Notes: generated by a model from the letters alone, not told the origin. A DNA stretch of 64,000 bases from Rhizobium rhododendri (GCF_007000325.2 NZ_CP117267.1:372001-436000), one strand, 5' to 3'. Counted from the first letter of the stretch, positions 46,306 to 56,893 are shown. Translations and numbers: made by a program.

Positions 46306-46329
46306 AAACCCGGCGCAGGCGCCGGGTTT
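46306..46329. terminator. terminator between ubiA and DUF6101 gene
   Basis: AAACCCGGC and GCCGGGTTT form a 9-bp stem with a short GC-rich loop, between convergent genes; T's on one side and A's on the other make it bidirectional. Confidence 0.8.
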
Positions 46330-46350
46330 CGGGGGAGGGGTATTTGATCC

Positions 46351-46917
46351 TCAGTCGCGGGCGATGATCTCGCGACCGGCGATCTTGAGCGTGACGCCCA
46401 TCTTGCCCGATATGCGACGAACCAGGAAGCGGGGGCGTCTGTCGGCAAAGAACGAATGGCGGCGGCGCGGCTGCGTTTCGTTGGTACGCACACCGCCGAG
46501 ATGATCTTCGAGCAGGCGAGCGACGCCATCCGCTTCGACCATCATCATCGGGATATTGAAGGCTTCGGACCATGTGCGCCAGTCGGCAGCGATGTCGCTG
46601 AGATCATGGGCGACGAGCAGCGGGATGCAGAGATCCGGATCGTCATGGTGCAGTTCGAGCGTCACGGTCACTTCGCCGTCGCCATGGTCGATGGCCCGGG
46701 CGGCAACGCCCTTGAAGGCGCGCTTCGGCAGGGCGATCGACAGCGGCAGACCGCTCGATGGCAGCACCTTGCGCAGCACGGCGCCGCGGGAGTCGATGGT
46801 GATCGTCACGTCGCCGGTAGCACCGCGCATGGCATAGCTGACATGCTGCGGAAAGCGGTTTGGATCGAGCCGCAGTGTCGTTCCGGCCCAGACAGGCTTA
46901 AGGACGGTATTGGTCAT
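46351..46917 (-). CDS. DUF6101 family protein
   Basis: A 188-residue soluble protein conserved in Rhizobiaceae, with WAGTTLRLDPNRFPQHVSYA near the N-terminus and a long beta-rich body (VTITIDSRGAVLRKVLPSSGL, SIALPKRAFKGVAAR). No catalytic motif or membrane segment is visible. Function unknown. Convergent with ubiA. Confidence 0.75.
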   Translation of the reverse strand: MTNTVLKPVWAGTTLRLDPNRFPQHVSYAMRGATGDVTITIDSRGAVLRKVLPSSGLPLSIALPKRAFKGVAARAIDHGDGEVTVTLELHHDDPDLCIPLLVAHDLSDIAADWRTWSEAFNIPMMMVEADGVARLLEDHLGGVRTNETQPRRRHSFFADRRPRFLVRRISGKMGVTLKIAGREIIARD

Positions 46918-47236
46918 CGTTTTCTACCCTTGTCTTATCATGAGAGCCGGTTTTCCGGTCTTCTTGACGGAGAACTTTCGCCCTCTCGATGACCCGAGAC
47001 TAGGCGCGCCCCCTTCCAGACAGCTTAAAAATTGCGGTTAAGAAAAGTTTGCGTCGTCAAATGGTTAGCAAAAACGAACCCGCCAGGGTTTCCATAATAT
47101 GAATATGTGCCGATGCGCGTCGTCCCACTCCGGCGCAGCGTCGTGGCGGCCGATGTAAAGTCCCGGGTAAGGTTTGAGGTCGATAATCGGGAAGATTCGA
47201 AAACGGTCTCGAGTGTAGACTTCAAGGTGCGCGTAG
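46918..47236. other. 319-base gap between DUF6101 and DUF1217 genes
   Basis: Holds two divergent promoters and no gene I can support. A TTAA-N9-TTAA pair (47025-47041) and an AT-rich tract are present. AAGGTG lies 7 bases before the DUF1217 start at 47237. Confidence 0.4.
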
Positions 47237-49813
47237 ATGACATCGACCTATCTGAGCTACACGCTCGATACAAAGAACATGACGTCGACCCTTGCGCGCG
47301 TTGCCTCCCAGCCGACGACGAAGCGGGAGGTCGATTACTACAATGCCAATATCGGCAAGGTGAAAACCGTCGACGACCTGATGGACAACTACCAGCTCTA
47401 CAGCTACGCGATGAAGTCGTACGGGCTGGAGGACTTCACCTACGCCAAGGCGTTCATGAAGCAGGTACTGACCAGCGACCTCAGCGATAGCAGCAGCTTT
47501 GCCAATCGCCTGAACGACCCGAAATACAAGGCGATTGCCGCAGCATTCAATTTCGGCGCTTCTACCGCGACGACGGCGCAGTCGAGCGATACCCTGACGA
47601 CGATGTTCGGTTCGACGTCGACATCGACTTCGTCCGACACGACGGATGCCGCCATCGGCCTCTACCAGCAATCCTTTACGGACGAAGAAACGGCGGCAAA
47701 GACTGCGAGCGACGCCTATGACGCGGCCATCGGCTCGGTCAAGAATGTCGACGACTTCCTCAGCGATACCGATCTCAGGGACTATGTGCTGAAAGGCTAC
47801 GGCATCGACCCGACCAATATTTCGAACAGCTTCCTGAAGTCGATGCTGACCAGCGACGTGTCGGATCCGAACAGCTTCGTCAACGTCAACGGCAGCGCCG
47901 CCGACAAGGCGATGGCGGCGCAATTCAGCTTCAATGCCGACGGATCGATCGCCACCACCACGCCGGATGCGGACAAGAGCTACTACGAGGCCAATATTGG
48001 CACGATTACATCGGTGGACCAGCTGGTGTCCGATCCACGCCTGTTCGACTACGTCAAGACCGCCTACGGCATCGACCCGTCCCTTACGGGCGCGAAGTTC
48101 GTGGCCTCCGTGAAGGACCCCGCAACCGCTTCGGATAACGGACTGACCAGCGTGCTCACAGAGTTCAATTTCGGCAGCGACGGCACTGTCGCAACGGGCG
48201 CGTCTGCCCAGACCGCCGACCAGATCAGTACCACATCGACAAACTACGCCGCCAACTATACCAGCCAGATACAGACGTTCAGCCAGAAGGCTGCCGTCAT
48301 GGAGGCCTACAACACCACCGTCCCGTCATTCGTCACCTCCGTCGCCGCAGCTGACGACGCTGCCTACTACAAGGCGCATATCGGCTCGGTGACGTCAGTC
48401 GAAGACCTGACCTCGGATACGCGCCTGTTCGACTACGTCAAGATCGCCTACAACCTGCAGTCGCTGGATGCGCAGGCGTCGGACAACACGCTCAAATACG
48501 ACCTCGAGACATCGGTGGAAGACCCCACCTACGCCAAGCTCGTCGGCTTTTCGGGCGTGGTCGCCCAGTTCAACTTCCAGTCCGACGGGACGGTGGCCTC
48601 CGGCACCGTGGCGCAAACCTCCACGCAACTGGCTGCAGCGACCACGGCATTTTCAGCCAACTACCAGTCGGAGCAGACCACCGCCGAGGCGGATGCCGTG
48701 GCGAACTACGAGACGCGTATCGCCAAGGTCAAGAATATCAACGAGTTCTTCGCCAGCAATGCGACGGCTGACTCCAGCACAGCCAACGATAATCTGCCTG
48801 AACTCTACCAGATGGCGCTGCGCTCCTACGGGATCGGCGAAAACGAGATATCCAAGGCGCAGATGAAGAAGATCATGGAGAGCGATCCCTATGATCCGAA
48901 AAGCTATGTCAACACGCTGAAGGACGATCGCTTCGTCAAGCTCGCCAAGGCTTTCAATTTCGACAGCGCCGGCACGATCAAGCCGCAGGTGACGGCGCTC
49001 TCGACGACTCAGGTCAACAGCTACATCTCCGAATATTCAACCGAGACGCGACGCGGATTGACGGGTTCGGCACTGACGGCGGCAACGGCCACCGTCAAGA
49101 AGGATGCCACCTACTTTACCACCAACATCGCCAAGGTGACGAGCGTTTCAGACCTTCTGGCCGACCCGAAGTTGACCGACTTCATCCTCAAGGCCAGCGG
49201 TATCGATCCGAAGAAGGTGACAACAGACACGCTGAAAAAGGCCTTTGCGTCGGACCCCGACAATTCGAAAAGCTTCCTCAACACCACCGCCGGTGCCCAG
49301 TTCAAGGACATCGTCGAAGCTTTCAATTTCGGCACCAACGGCACCATGGTCGATACCAAGCTTGGCAGCGCCCAGAACAAGGGCGCGCTCGACGCCACCA
49401 ACGAACTCTACCTGCACCAGACCCTCGAATCGCAGGAAGGCGACAACAACCCCGGCACGCGCCTTGCTCTCTATTTCCAACGCCAGGCACCGAATATCAA
49501 TTCCGTCTACGACATCATGTCCGACACGGCACTCTATTCGGTCATCACCACCACTTTCAGCCTGCCGAGCGCGATTTCGTCGATGAACGTCGACGATCAG
49601 GCGGCGCTGCTGAAGAAATTCGTCAACGTTGACGATCTTCGCGATCCGACGAAACTTAACAAGCTGCTGGAGCGCTTCTCGGTCGAATACGATCTGCAGA
49701 ACAACGCCGGCAGCACCTCCTCGTCGGCACTTTCGATCCTCCAGGGGTCCTCGAAGTCTATCGGCATCAGCGCCGATACGCTGCTCTCCATCGCCCAGCT
49801 TTCGACCTCCTGA
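47237..49813 (+). CDS. large DUF1217 repeat protein (flagellar-type)
   Basis: An 858-residue protein made almost entirely of about seven tandem DUF1217 units, each near 85-130 residues, beginning near residues 33, 160, 248, 376, 490, 625 and 740. Each unit starts with a Y-x-x-x-I-x-V-x-x-V-D-x-L/F pattern and ends in a phenylalanine-rich FNF or FSF. DUF1217 proteins are found in rhizobial flagellar clusters and are linked to flagellar structure, but here no other flagellar gene is nearby. Low-complexity Ser/Thr/Ala linkers join the units. No signal peptide or membrane segment is visible, consistent with export by a specialised route or surface attachment. Confidence 0.8.
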   Translation: MTSTYLSYTLDTKNMTSTLARVASQPTTKREVDYYNANIGKVKTVDDLMDNYQLYSYAMKSYGLEDFTYAKAFMKQVLTSDLSDSSSFANRLNDPKYKAIAAAFNFGASTATTAQSSDTLTTMFGSTSTSTSSDTTDAAIGLYQQSFTDEETAAKTASDAYDAAIGSVKNVDDFLSDTDLRDYVLKGYGIDPTNISNSFLKSMLTSDVSDPNSFVNVNGSAADKAMAAQFSFNADGSIATTTPDADKSYYEANIGTITSVDQLVSDPRLFDYVKTAYGIDPSLTGAKFVASVKDPATASDNGLTSVLTEFNFGSDGTVATGASAQTADQISTTSTNYAANYTSQIQTFSQKAAVMEAYNTTVPSFVTSVAAADDAAYYKAHIGSVTSVEDLTSDTRLFDYVKIAYNLQSLDAQASDNTLKYDLETSVEDPTYAKLVGFSGVVAQFNFQSDGTVASGTVAQTSTQLAAATTAFSANYQSEQTTAEADAVANYETRIAKVKNINEFFASNATADSSTANDNLPELYQMALRSYGIGENEISKAQMKKIMESDPYDPKSYVNTLKDDRFVKLAKAFNFDSAGTIKPQVTALSTTQVNSYISEYSTETRRGLTGSALTAATATVKKDATYFTTNIAKVTSVSDLLADPKLTDFILKASGIDPKKVTTDTLKKAFASDPDNSKSFLNTTAGAQFKDIVEAFNFGTNGTMVDTKLGSAQNKGALDATNELYLHQTLESQEGDNNPGTRLALYFQRQAPNINSVYDIMSDTALYSVITTTFSLPSAISSMNVDDQAALLKKFVNVDDLRDPTKLNKLLERFSVEYDLQNNAGSTSSSALSILQGSSKSIGISADTLLSIAQLSTS

Positions 49814-50044
49814 TCGCAACGGAACGCCCGCGTCGACTGCGCGTGCCGCAGTCGACGGCGCCCGGCTTCGCGTCGGTGGAGGCTAAAATATTTATCTGTC
49901 CAAGCCAGCCAAAAAGCCCGCAAAACATGCGTTTTTGCATCCAGCCCTTCAAACTGCCGCCAATTCGGAAGGAACTTATTAACCGTCCCTGGCCTATTCG
50001 ATTGGGGTAGCTATCGGCCAATCAATGACTGGATTGCAGGTCTT

Positions 50045-52795
50045 ATGCGTTTTTCCAAAACCAACTTTTCCAACGGCGAAACGGATTTCCAGCGGGACGT
50101 CCATGCCGACGCCGAACGTGCCGAAGCGGAACTGCGGGAAGCCCGGCAGATCGCCGAGCGCCGGGCCTACCTGGAGCAAAAGCTGATCCAGGCGCGCGAA
50201 GCCAAGCGCCGATCCGAGATCGCCCACCAGCAGCGCGCCGACCAGCTGAAGGCGGCGCAACTGCGCCAGCCACAGGCGACGCCCGTCGCTGCTCCGGATG
50301 CAGGCCTTTCCCCGACCGGCCGTACAAACATGCCGCTGGTCCCACCACTGGTACCGGCCGATGCCGTGCAGGATTGGCAGACCGCCTTTTCGCTGGCACC
50401 GAATGTCCGTTTCACGCGGACACCCGAAAGTCTGATCAGCCGCAAGAAATCGCCGGACTCGGACGTTAACGAGACGGAGCAGACCATCCAACAGACCGCA
50501 GTCAAACAAGCCACCATCAGCCCCGAGGCACCAGCAACGTCGCAAGCTGCCGAGGTTGCAACACCGAGCGCACAAACGCCGGGCCATATCGAGAAGCCGC
50601 GCCCTGCTGCGCCGATGCCGTGGAACAACAGGCTCGTCGAGGATATCTTCACGCCGGCATCCACGCCTGTTCCGCCGCTGACTGCCTGGCAGCGCCAGCC
50701 CGTCGCCGTGGTGCCGCAGGCACAGCTGGCCTCGCATCTGGCTAACCTGTCCGACTTCGCCTTCTGGGACGTCATGCCCTTCGACGGCGAACTCGCTCCA
50801 CCCGTAGCAGCAGCGGCACCGGCCTTCGTTGCGCCGCCCATGTCCGCTCCACCGACGGAGACGGCGCAACAATCGGCGACATCGCTCTACCGAATCATCG
50901 ACTGGCAGCCCTCCGGTCGCGCAGCCACACCGGCGCCGGTCGTGCCAGTGCCGGAGGCTGCAGCCGTCCAGCCGAACGAAGTCGCCGAGCCTATCGTCCT
51001 GACACCGCTGGCGCCAGCAACCGTTGCCGCACCTCCGGTCGTCGCTGCCGTCGTTTTGCCCAAGCCAGCCACAGTTGCAGCCCCGGCAAAGCAGGTCCCG
51101 GTCGCGCAGATCGTTGCTCCCGCCCCGAAGGCTGGCGTCGTCGACGCTGCGCCGAACCGCCGCATTCCCGTTTCCACCCGCAGCGACCGCCCCGTCAGCC
51201 CTGCGCCGATGGAATGGCGCCCGGTTTCCATCAGCAGCGACGGTGAGTACGAACTGCCGCCGCGCGAACTACTGCAGGAACCGCCGGAACGCGTCGGCGT
51301 GATCATGACCCAGGAAGCCCTGGAGCAGAACGCCGGCCTTCTTGAAAACGTGCTGGAAGACTTCGGCGTCAAGGGCGAGATCATCCATGTTCGCCCCGGT
51401 CCGGTCGTCACCCTCTATGAATTCGAGCCGGCCCCCGGCGTCAAATCCTCGCGCGTCATCGGTCTTGCCGACGACATCGCCCGCTCCATGTCGGCGCTGT
51501 CGGCCCGTGTCGCCGTCGTGCCCGGCCGCAACGTCATCGGCATCGAACTGCCGAATGCAACGCGCGAAACCGTCTACTTCCGCGAGATGATCGAATCGGA
51601 AGATTTTGCCCAGAGCAGCTTCAAGCTGGCGCTCGGCCTCGGCAAGACCATCGGCGGCGAACCCGTTATCGCCGAACTTGCGAAGATGCCGCATCTGCTC
51701 GTCGCCGGCACCACCGGTTCCGGCAAGTCCGTCGCCATCAACACAATGATCCTGTCGCTGCTCTACCGCATGACGCCGGAAGAATGCCGCCTGATCATGG
51801 TCGATCCGAAGATGCTCGAACTGTCGGTCTATGACGGCATTCCGCACCTGCTGACCCCCGTCGTCACCGATCCGAAGAAGGCCGTGCTGGCGTTGAAATG
51901 GGCCGTGCGCGAGATGGAGGATCGCTATCGCAAGATGTCGCGCCTCGGCGTCCGCAACATCGATGGCTACAACGCCCGCGTCGCCATTGCCCGTGAGAAG
52001 AACGAGACGATACTCGTCACCGTCCAGACCGGTTTCGACCGCACCACGGGCGCACCGACGGAAGAGAGCCAGGAACTCGATCTGGCCCGCATGCCCTACA
52101 TCGTCGTCATCGTCGACGAGATGGCCGACCTGATGATGGTCGCCGGCAAGGAAATCGAAGGCGCCATCCAGCGTCTGGCGCAGATGGCCCGTGCCGCCGG
52201 CATCCACCTGATCATGGCGACGCAGCGCCCGTCGGTCGATGTCATCACCGGCACCATCAAGGCCAACTTCCCGACCCGCATCTCCTTTCAGGTGACCTCG
52301 AAGATCGACAGCCGCACGATCCTCGGCGAGCAGGGCGCAGAGCAACTGCTCGGCCAGGGCGACATGCTGCACATGCAGGGTGGCGGCCGCATCTCGCGCG
52401 TCCACGGTCCCTTCGTATCCGACGAGGAAGTCGAGAAGGTCGTGGCCCACCTGAAGATGCAGGGCCGCCCGGAATATCTGGATACGGTCACTGCCGGTGA
52501 AGAGGACGAGGAAGAGGAAGAAGACGGCGGCGCCGTGTTCGACAAGAGCGCAATGGGGTCCGAGGATAGCGACGACACCTACGAGCAGGCGATCAAGGTC
52601 GTCATGCGCGACAAGAAGTGCTCGACATCCTACATCCAGCGCCGCCTCGGCATCGGCTACAACCGCGCCGCCTCGCTCGTCGAGCGCATGGAAAAGGAAG
52701 GCCTCGTCGGCCCCGCCAACCACGTCGGCAAGCGCGAGATCATTTCCGGCAACCGCAACGCCACGCCGATGCCGCCGCAAGACGACATGGATTGA
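50045..52795 (+). CDS. ftsK: FtsK/SpoIIIE-type DNA translocase without membrane domain
   Basis: A 916-residue DNA-pumping ATPase. Unlike canonical FtsK the N-terminus has no hydrophobic segments: residues 1-80 are a basic coiled coil ([19 protein letters not shown]) and about 80-400 is a Pro/Ala/Val-rich linker. The motor follows with Walker [15 protein letters not shown] (about 553) and Walker [14 protein letters not shown] (about 686); the C-terminal gamma winged-helix (about 842-905, [20 protein letters not shown]) recognises orienting sequences. Probably a soluble paralogue for chromosome handling; a membrane-bound FtsK should exist elsewhere. Confidence 0.9.
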   Translation: MRFSKTNFSNGETDFQRDVHADAERAEAELREARQIAERRAYLEQKLIQAREAKRRSEIAHQQRADQLKAAQLRQPQATPVAAPDAGLSPTGRTNMPLVPPLVPADAVQDWQTAFSLAPNVRFTRTPESLISRKKSPDSDVNETEQTIQQTAVKQATISPEAPATSQAAEVATPSAQTPGHIEKPRPAAPMPWNNRLVEDIFTPASTPVPPLTAWQRQPVAVVPQAQLASHLANLSDFAFWDVMPFDGELAPPVAAAAPAFVAPPMSAPPTETAQQSATSLYRIIDWQPSGRAATPAPVVPVPEAAAVQPNEVAEPIVLTPLAPATVAAPPVVAAVVLPKPATVAAPAKQVPVAQIVAPAPKAGVVDAAPNRRIPVSTRSDRPVSPAPMEWRPVSISSDGEYELPPRELLQEPPERVGVIMTQEALEQNAGLLENVLEDFGVKGEIIHVRPGPVVTLYEFEPAPGVKSSRVIGLADDIARSMSALSARVAVVPGRNVIGIELPNATRETVYFREMIESEDFAQSSFKLALGLGKTIGGEPVIAELAKMPHLLVAGTTGSGKSVAINTMILSLLYRMTPEECRLIMVDPKMLELSVYDGIPHLLTPVVTDPKKAVLALKWAVREMEDRYRKMSRLGVRNIDGYNARVAIAREKNETILVTVQTGFDRTTGAPTEESQELDLARMPYIVVIVDEMADLMMVAGKEIEGAIQRLAQMARAAGIHLIMATQRPSVDVITGTIKANFPTRISFQVTSKIDSRTILGEQGAEQLLGQGDMLHMQGGGRISRVHGPFVSDEEVEKVVAHLKMQGRPEYLDTVTAGEEDEEEEEDGGAVFDKSAMGSEDSDDTYEQAIKVVMRDKKCSTSYIQRRLGIGYNRAASLVERMEKEGLVGPANHVGKREIISGNRNATPMPPQDDMD

Positions 52796-52829
52796 GCAAC
52801 AGGCGGCGGCGCGCCTGCGTCGCCGGCCG

Positions 52830-54254
52830 CTAGACCAACACGACCTTGCCGGGGTTCATGATCCCGGCAGGGTCGAAGCTTTTCTTGATCCGGCGCATCA
52901 GTTCCATTTCGATCTCCGGCCGGATCGATGCCAGCTCGTCCCGCTTCAACTGGCCGATGCCGTGCTCCGCCGAGATCGAGCCCTCGTGTTTCAACACCAG
53001 CCCGTGGACGATCCGGTTCATCTCGCGCCAGCGGCCGATGAATTCCGCCTTGTCGGCGCCGACAGGCTGCGAGATGTTGTAGTGGATGTTGCCGTCGCCC
53101 ATGTGGCCGAAGGCGCAGATGCGGGCGCCTGGCATCGCCGCCATGACAGCTTGCTCCGCCTCGTGCATGAATTCAGGGATCTGCGACACCGGCACCGACA
53201 CGTCATGCTTGATCGAGCCGCCCTCGGGCTTCTGGGCGCCGGACATGCTTTCGCGCATGTGCCACAAGGCCTTCTGCTGCGCCTGCGAGCTGGCGATCGT
53301 CGCATCCTGCACCAGCCCTGCCTCAAAACCCTTTTCCAGCAGCGCCGACATCATCCGCTCGGCAGTTTCGGCTGAATCCGAGGTGGAGATGTCGATCAGC
53401 ACATACCAAGGGTGAACGGTCTCCAGCGGATCGCGCACGCCATCGATATGACGGACGGTGAACTCGACGCCGATGCGCGGCATCAGCTCGAAACCGGTCA
53501 ACGCCGGGCCGCAAAGACCCGATGCATTCCTGAACAGCGACAGCGCATCCTCGACCGACCGTAGGCCGGCAAAGGCCACCTGGTGGCCAAGCGGCTGCGG
53601 AAACAGTTTCAGCACCGCGCCGGTGATGATGCCGAGCGTTCCCTCCGCGCCGATGAACAGGTCGCGCAGATCATAGCCGGTATTGTCCTTTTTCAGCCGC
53701 CGCAGCCCGTTCCAGATCTCGCCGGTTGGCAGCACGACTTCAAGGCCTAGGCAGAGCTGGCGCATGTTGCCATAGGCAAGCACCGCCGTGCCGCCGGCAT
53801 TGGTGGCGAGATTGCCGCCGATCCGGCATGAGCCTTCCGAACCCAGCGACAGCGGAAACAGCCTGCCGCAATCCTCTGCCGCCTTCTGCACATCGGCAAG
53901 GATGCAGCCGCCATCGACCACCATGATGCCGGCAAAGGCATCGACCTCGCGAATGCGGTTCATCCGTTCCAGCGAGACGATCACATCGGCGCCGTTATCG
54001 CGCGGCGTCTGGCCGCCGACGAGGCCGGTATTGCCCGTCTGCGGCACGATCGCCGTTCCCGTTTCCGAGGCAAGCTTCAGGATGGCCGAGACCTCTTCGA
54101 CCGAACCGGGCTTCAGCACCAGCGGCGAGGCGCCATGATAGAGCCCGCGATTTTCGACGAGGCGGGGGGCGATGTCGGCCGCCTCGCGCAAGACATGGGC
54201 AGCGCCGACGATGGCGGCAAAGCGGTCGAGCAGGGCGGGAGAGGGGGTGGCCAT
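52830..54254 (-). CDS. FAD-linked D-2-hydroxyacid dehydrogenase (GlcD/D2HGDH type)
   Basis: A 474-residue vanillyl-alcohol-oxidase-fold flavoprotein that oxidises a D-2-hydroxy acid (D-lactate, glycolate or D-2-hydroxyglutarate). FAD-binding segment PQTGNTGLVGGQTPRDNGADV and NLATNAGGTAVLAYGNMRQL, then EGTLGIITGAVLKLFPQP, and C-terminal SAEHGIGQLKRDELA. The ATG at 54254 is the family start. It lies 37 bases behind the Sua5-type gene on the same strand, so the two probably form an operon. Substrate not determinable. Confidence 0.87.
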   Translation of the reverse strand: MATPSPALLDRFAAIVGAAHVLREAADIAPRLVENRGLYHGASPLVLKPGSVEEVSAILKLASETGTAIVPQTGNTGLVGGQTPRDNGADVIVSLERMNRIREVDAFAGIMVVDGGCILADVQKAAEDCGRLFPLSLGSEGSCRIGGNLATNAGGTAVLAYGNMRQLCLGLEVVLPTGEIWNGLRRLKKDNTGYDLRDLFIGAEGTLGIITGAVLKLFPQPLGHQVAFAGLRSVEDALSLFRNASGLCGPALTGFELMPRIGVEFTVRHIDGVRDPLETVHPWYVLIDISTSDSAETAERMMSALLEKGFEAGLVQDATIASSQAQQKALWHMRESMSGAQKPEGGSIKHDVSVPVSQIPEFMHEAEQAVMAAMPGARICAFGHMGDGNIHYNISQPVGADKAEFIGRWREMNRIVHGLVLKHEGSISAEHGIGQLKRDELASIRPEIEMELMRRIKKSFDPAGIMNPGKVVLV

Positions 54255-54291
54255 GCGTGCTGGTCCTTGTCTTGCAGTCGGAAACTCTGGT

Positions 54292-55266
54292 CTAGTCGCG
54301 GGGTGCTGCGGCGCGGCGCAGCCGGTCGTTGATCGCTTCGCCGAGGCCGTCTTGCGGGATGGTGGTGAAAGCCATCCCGATAACGCCGATGGCATCTGCA
54401 CGTTTCATGAAGTCGAAAAGATTGGCTGCAGCCTCGGTGAGATCGCCGGAGGGGCTGAGGTTGAAAATGACGGACGCTTCCTCCTCGCCAGCCACCGGGT
54501 TGCTTCCGAAGCGGATCAGCGCCTCGCCGGCGGTAACCTCGGTGGCGTCCAGCCGGACCATTGCATGCGGCGCGTAGTGGGATGCCATCATGCCGGGGGC
54601 CTCTATCGCCGGGCTAGCGCCTTCCTTGCGCGTCAGTGGAATGCCGGCCACGCGCTCTATATCTTCCGCCGCAAGCCCGCCCGGACGCAGCAATCGCATC
54701 CCGCCGCTATCGATCTTGACGATCGTCGATTCGACACCGACGTCGCAGGCGCCGCCATCGAGAATGAGCTCGATCTTGCTGCCGAGATCGGACTCGACAT
54801 GGGCAGCGCTGGTGGCGCTGATCCGGCCGGAGGTGTTGGCACTCGGGGCCGCCAGAGGTCGGTCGAAGGCACGGATAAGGTCGGCGGCGAAGCCATCGGG
54901 AACCCGGATGCCCACACTGTCGAGGCCGGCGGTCGCCAGCGCGTGGATGTTGCTTTCCGGTTTCAACGGCAGCACCAGCGTCAGCGGCCCCGGCCAGAAC
55001 GCTTCTGCCAGCTTGCGCGAGATCGGGTCGAACACCGCGTGCCGCTCCGCCATGGCAAGATCGCTCATGTGGCAGATCAGCGGATTGAAGCTCGGCCGCC
55101 CCTTGGTCTGGTAGATACGTGTGATCGCCACCGGATTGGTGGCGTCGGCGGCAAGCCCATAGACGGTCTCGGTCGGCAACGCGACCGGAAACCCGTCCGC
55201 AAGCAAGGCCGACGCCCGAAAAATCGCGCCGTCCCTGTCGTGGAAGATGTCGATAATCTCTGCCAT
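54292..55266 (-). CDS. tsaC: L-threonylcarbamoyladenylate synthase
   Basis: A 324-residue Sua5/YrdC-family enzyme that makes the threonylcarbamoyl-AMP used for t6A37 in ANN-reading tRNAs. N-terminal YrdC domain with FPVALPTETVYGLAADATN, QTKGRPSFNPLICHM, FWPGPLTLVLPLK and PLAAPSANTSGRIS; then a C-terminal Sua5 domain (about 215-324). The two-domain length is Sua5-like rather than the short TsaC form. The ATG at 55266 is chosen by homology; the frame extends to 55386. Confidence 0.9.
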   Translation of the reverse strand: MAEIIDIFHDRDGAIFRASALLADGFPVALPTETVYGLAADATNPVAITRIYQTKGRPSFNPLICHMSDLAMAERHAVFDPISRKLAEAFWPGPLTLVLPLKPESNIHALATAGLDSVGIRVPDGFAADLIRAFDRPLAAPSANTSGRISATSAAHVESDLGSKIELILDGGACDVGVESTIVKIDSGGMRLLRPGGLAAEDIERVAGIPLTRKEGASPAIEAPGMMASHYAPHAMVRLDATEVTAGEALIRFGSNPVAGEEEASVIFNLSPSGDLTEAAANLFDFMKRADAIGVIGMAFTTIPQDGLGEAINDRLRRAAAPRD

Positions 55267-55504
55267 GCGCGACCCGTTTCCTGATCGATCTGTCCTTAGG
55301 CCTTTCCGGTGGTGGAGGGCAAGTGCCACGAGGTCGCCGGGTCGTTCGAACCGCGACGGTCGCTCTAATCCTGGAACCCTCGCCAACAGCCATCAAGCAA
55401 ATTTGATAAGGTGAAGCCCAATGCCGCCTTGCTGGTCGCAGCAATGATCCCAGCATGGATTTCACCAGATGCTTGATCCAAGCTGCCTCAGAGGAACAAT
55501 CACA

Positions 55505-55826
55505 ATGAACCGGCATACAGGCGATTTCGTCGTAACGGGCAATGCCGTCATCCGTAATGAGATCAGCGGCGTCACCTACGTGAAGCCGGGCGCCAACCTG
55601 GTTTCACGCGGCAGGCTATCGGGCGGACTGATCATCGAAGCCGGCGGAAACGCCGTCATTTCCGGCGAGGTGGGTCGCAATCTGCTGAATGAGGGAAATC
55701 TGGTTCTCAAAGGCCATGTCGCCGGAAAGCTCATCGGGCAACGGCGCTGTTGTGATGCAATCCGGCGCCACCGTAGCCGGCAACGATCTTCCTCCTGAAA
55801 ATGTCTCCCACGGTTCAGCGGCTTAA
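55505..55826 (+). pseudogene. small beta-solenoid (bactofilin-like) gene, apparently frameshifted
   Basis: The reading frame gives about 75 residues of a repetitive beta-solenoid (GNAVIRNEISGVTYVKPGA, GRLSGGLIIEAGGNAVISGE) after an ATG at 55505 with AGGAA eight bases upstream. At the GGG of 55736-55738 the repeat pattern jumps frame: removing one G continues the solenoid as GKLIGNGAVVMQSGATVAGN, ending at a TAA (55824-55826) for about 106 residues. As written, the frame ends 55798 with an unrelated tail. Either a recent frameshift, a programmed slip, or a sequence error. Function unknown; bactofilin-like proteins polymerise as scaffolds. Confidence 0.55.
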
Positions 55827-55846
55827 TCGAGGGCGACAGGCTAGGC

Positions 55847-56800
55847 TCACCTGCTCGAAGCAAAGGCATCAAGCGCGAGCCGCATTTCCTTTCTCGACAT
55901 TGGGCCGCCGTGGCCTTCCTGTTCGATAATGAGCAATCTGCTGTTTGGCCAGGCTTGATGCAGCCGCCATGCCGTTACGAGCGGTCCGCTGAAGTCTCGG
56001 CGACCGTGGATCAGAACGGCGGGGATATGCTGGATCGAGTCCATCCTTTCAAGAATAGTATCGCCGCCCCGCAGGAAGCCGTCATTTGCCCAGTAATGGG
56101 TGACCAGAGTTGCAAAGTTTGCTGCACGTATTTCGTCGAAGCGCCGGGGATGCGGTGCCCAGTTCGGATCGAGGGAGACATGCGTGGACTCCCAGTCGTT
56201 CCAGCAACGAGCGGCGGCCCTGCGATCGTCCGCGTCCGATGAAGCAAGCCTGCGTGCGTAGGCGTCGACGGGTCGCTCGGTTCCGGTGCGCCCGGAGGCT
56301 CGTTCGAACTGATCCCAGGCTTCCGGGAACAGGCACCCGACACCTTCGGTAATCCAGTCGACTTCTGCGCGGCTCGTCGTCGTGACTGCCATGAGAACAA
56401 GCTCGGAAACCCTGGCCGGATGCGACTGCGCATAGGCGAGTGCCAAAGTCGAACCCCAGGAGATCCCCGCGACCAGCCAGCGTTCCACTGCAAGATGGTG
56501 CCGCAGCGCCTCGATGTCTCTTATCAAGGCCTGTGTGGTGTTTCCGGAGAGTTCGTTCAGATCGTCGATCGCCAGCGGCCGGCTGCGCCCGCATCCTCTC
56601 TGGTCGATACCGATAAGGCAGTATCCTGCGGGATCGAAGAGCTCACGGTAGCTCCCCGAGCCGAGGCCGCTGCCCGGTCCTCCGTGCAGGTAGAGGGCGC
56701 ACTTTCCGTCGGGGTTTCCCGATTTCTCCCAGTAAATCTCGGTCTTGTCGTCAACCTTCAGCAGGCCGTGGTCCAGCAGATTGCCTATCGGGTCGCTCAT
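55847..56800 (-). CDS. pip: proline iminopeptidase
   Basis: A 317-residue alpha/beta hydrolase of peptidase family S33 that removes N-terminal proline. Oxyanion region YLHGGPGSGLGSG, nucleophile Ser in GISWGSTLALAYAQSHPARV, acid region IHGRRDFSG and His in EQEGHGGPM. FDPAGYCLIGIDQRGCGRS is typical of the prolyl aminopeptidase branch. ATG at 56800 is preferred to the longer frame. Cytoplasmic; role in peptide turnover. Confidence 0.9.
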   Translation of the reverse strand: MSDPIGNLLDHGLLKVDDKTEIYWEKSGNPDGKCALYLHGGPGSGLGSGSYRELFDPAGYCLIGIDQRGCGRSRPLAIDDLNELSGNTTQALIRDIEALRHHLAVERWLVAGISWGSTLALAYAQSHPARVSELVLMAVTTTSRAEVDWITEGVGCLFPEAWDQFERASGRTGTERPVDAYARRLASSDADDRRAAARCWNDWESTHVSLDPNWAPHPRRFDEIRAANFATLVTHYWANDGFLRGGDTILERMDSIQHIPAVLIHGRRDFSGPLVTAWRLHQAWPNSRLLIIEQEGHGGPMSRKEMRLALDAFASSR

Positions 56801-56893
56801 GAGGTTGTAGTCCGGGGTCTTGAAGAGGCTTTCCGAGTTCGACGCGGCCTGGGCGGCGCGGTCGCTCACCCAAGGCACCTACGCCGCCGCCGC

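Noticed and set aside
47025..47041. TTAA pair upstream of the DUF1217 gene as a CtrA box
   Set aside because: The spacing is 9 bases, not the 7 required by the CtrA consensus.
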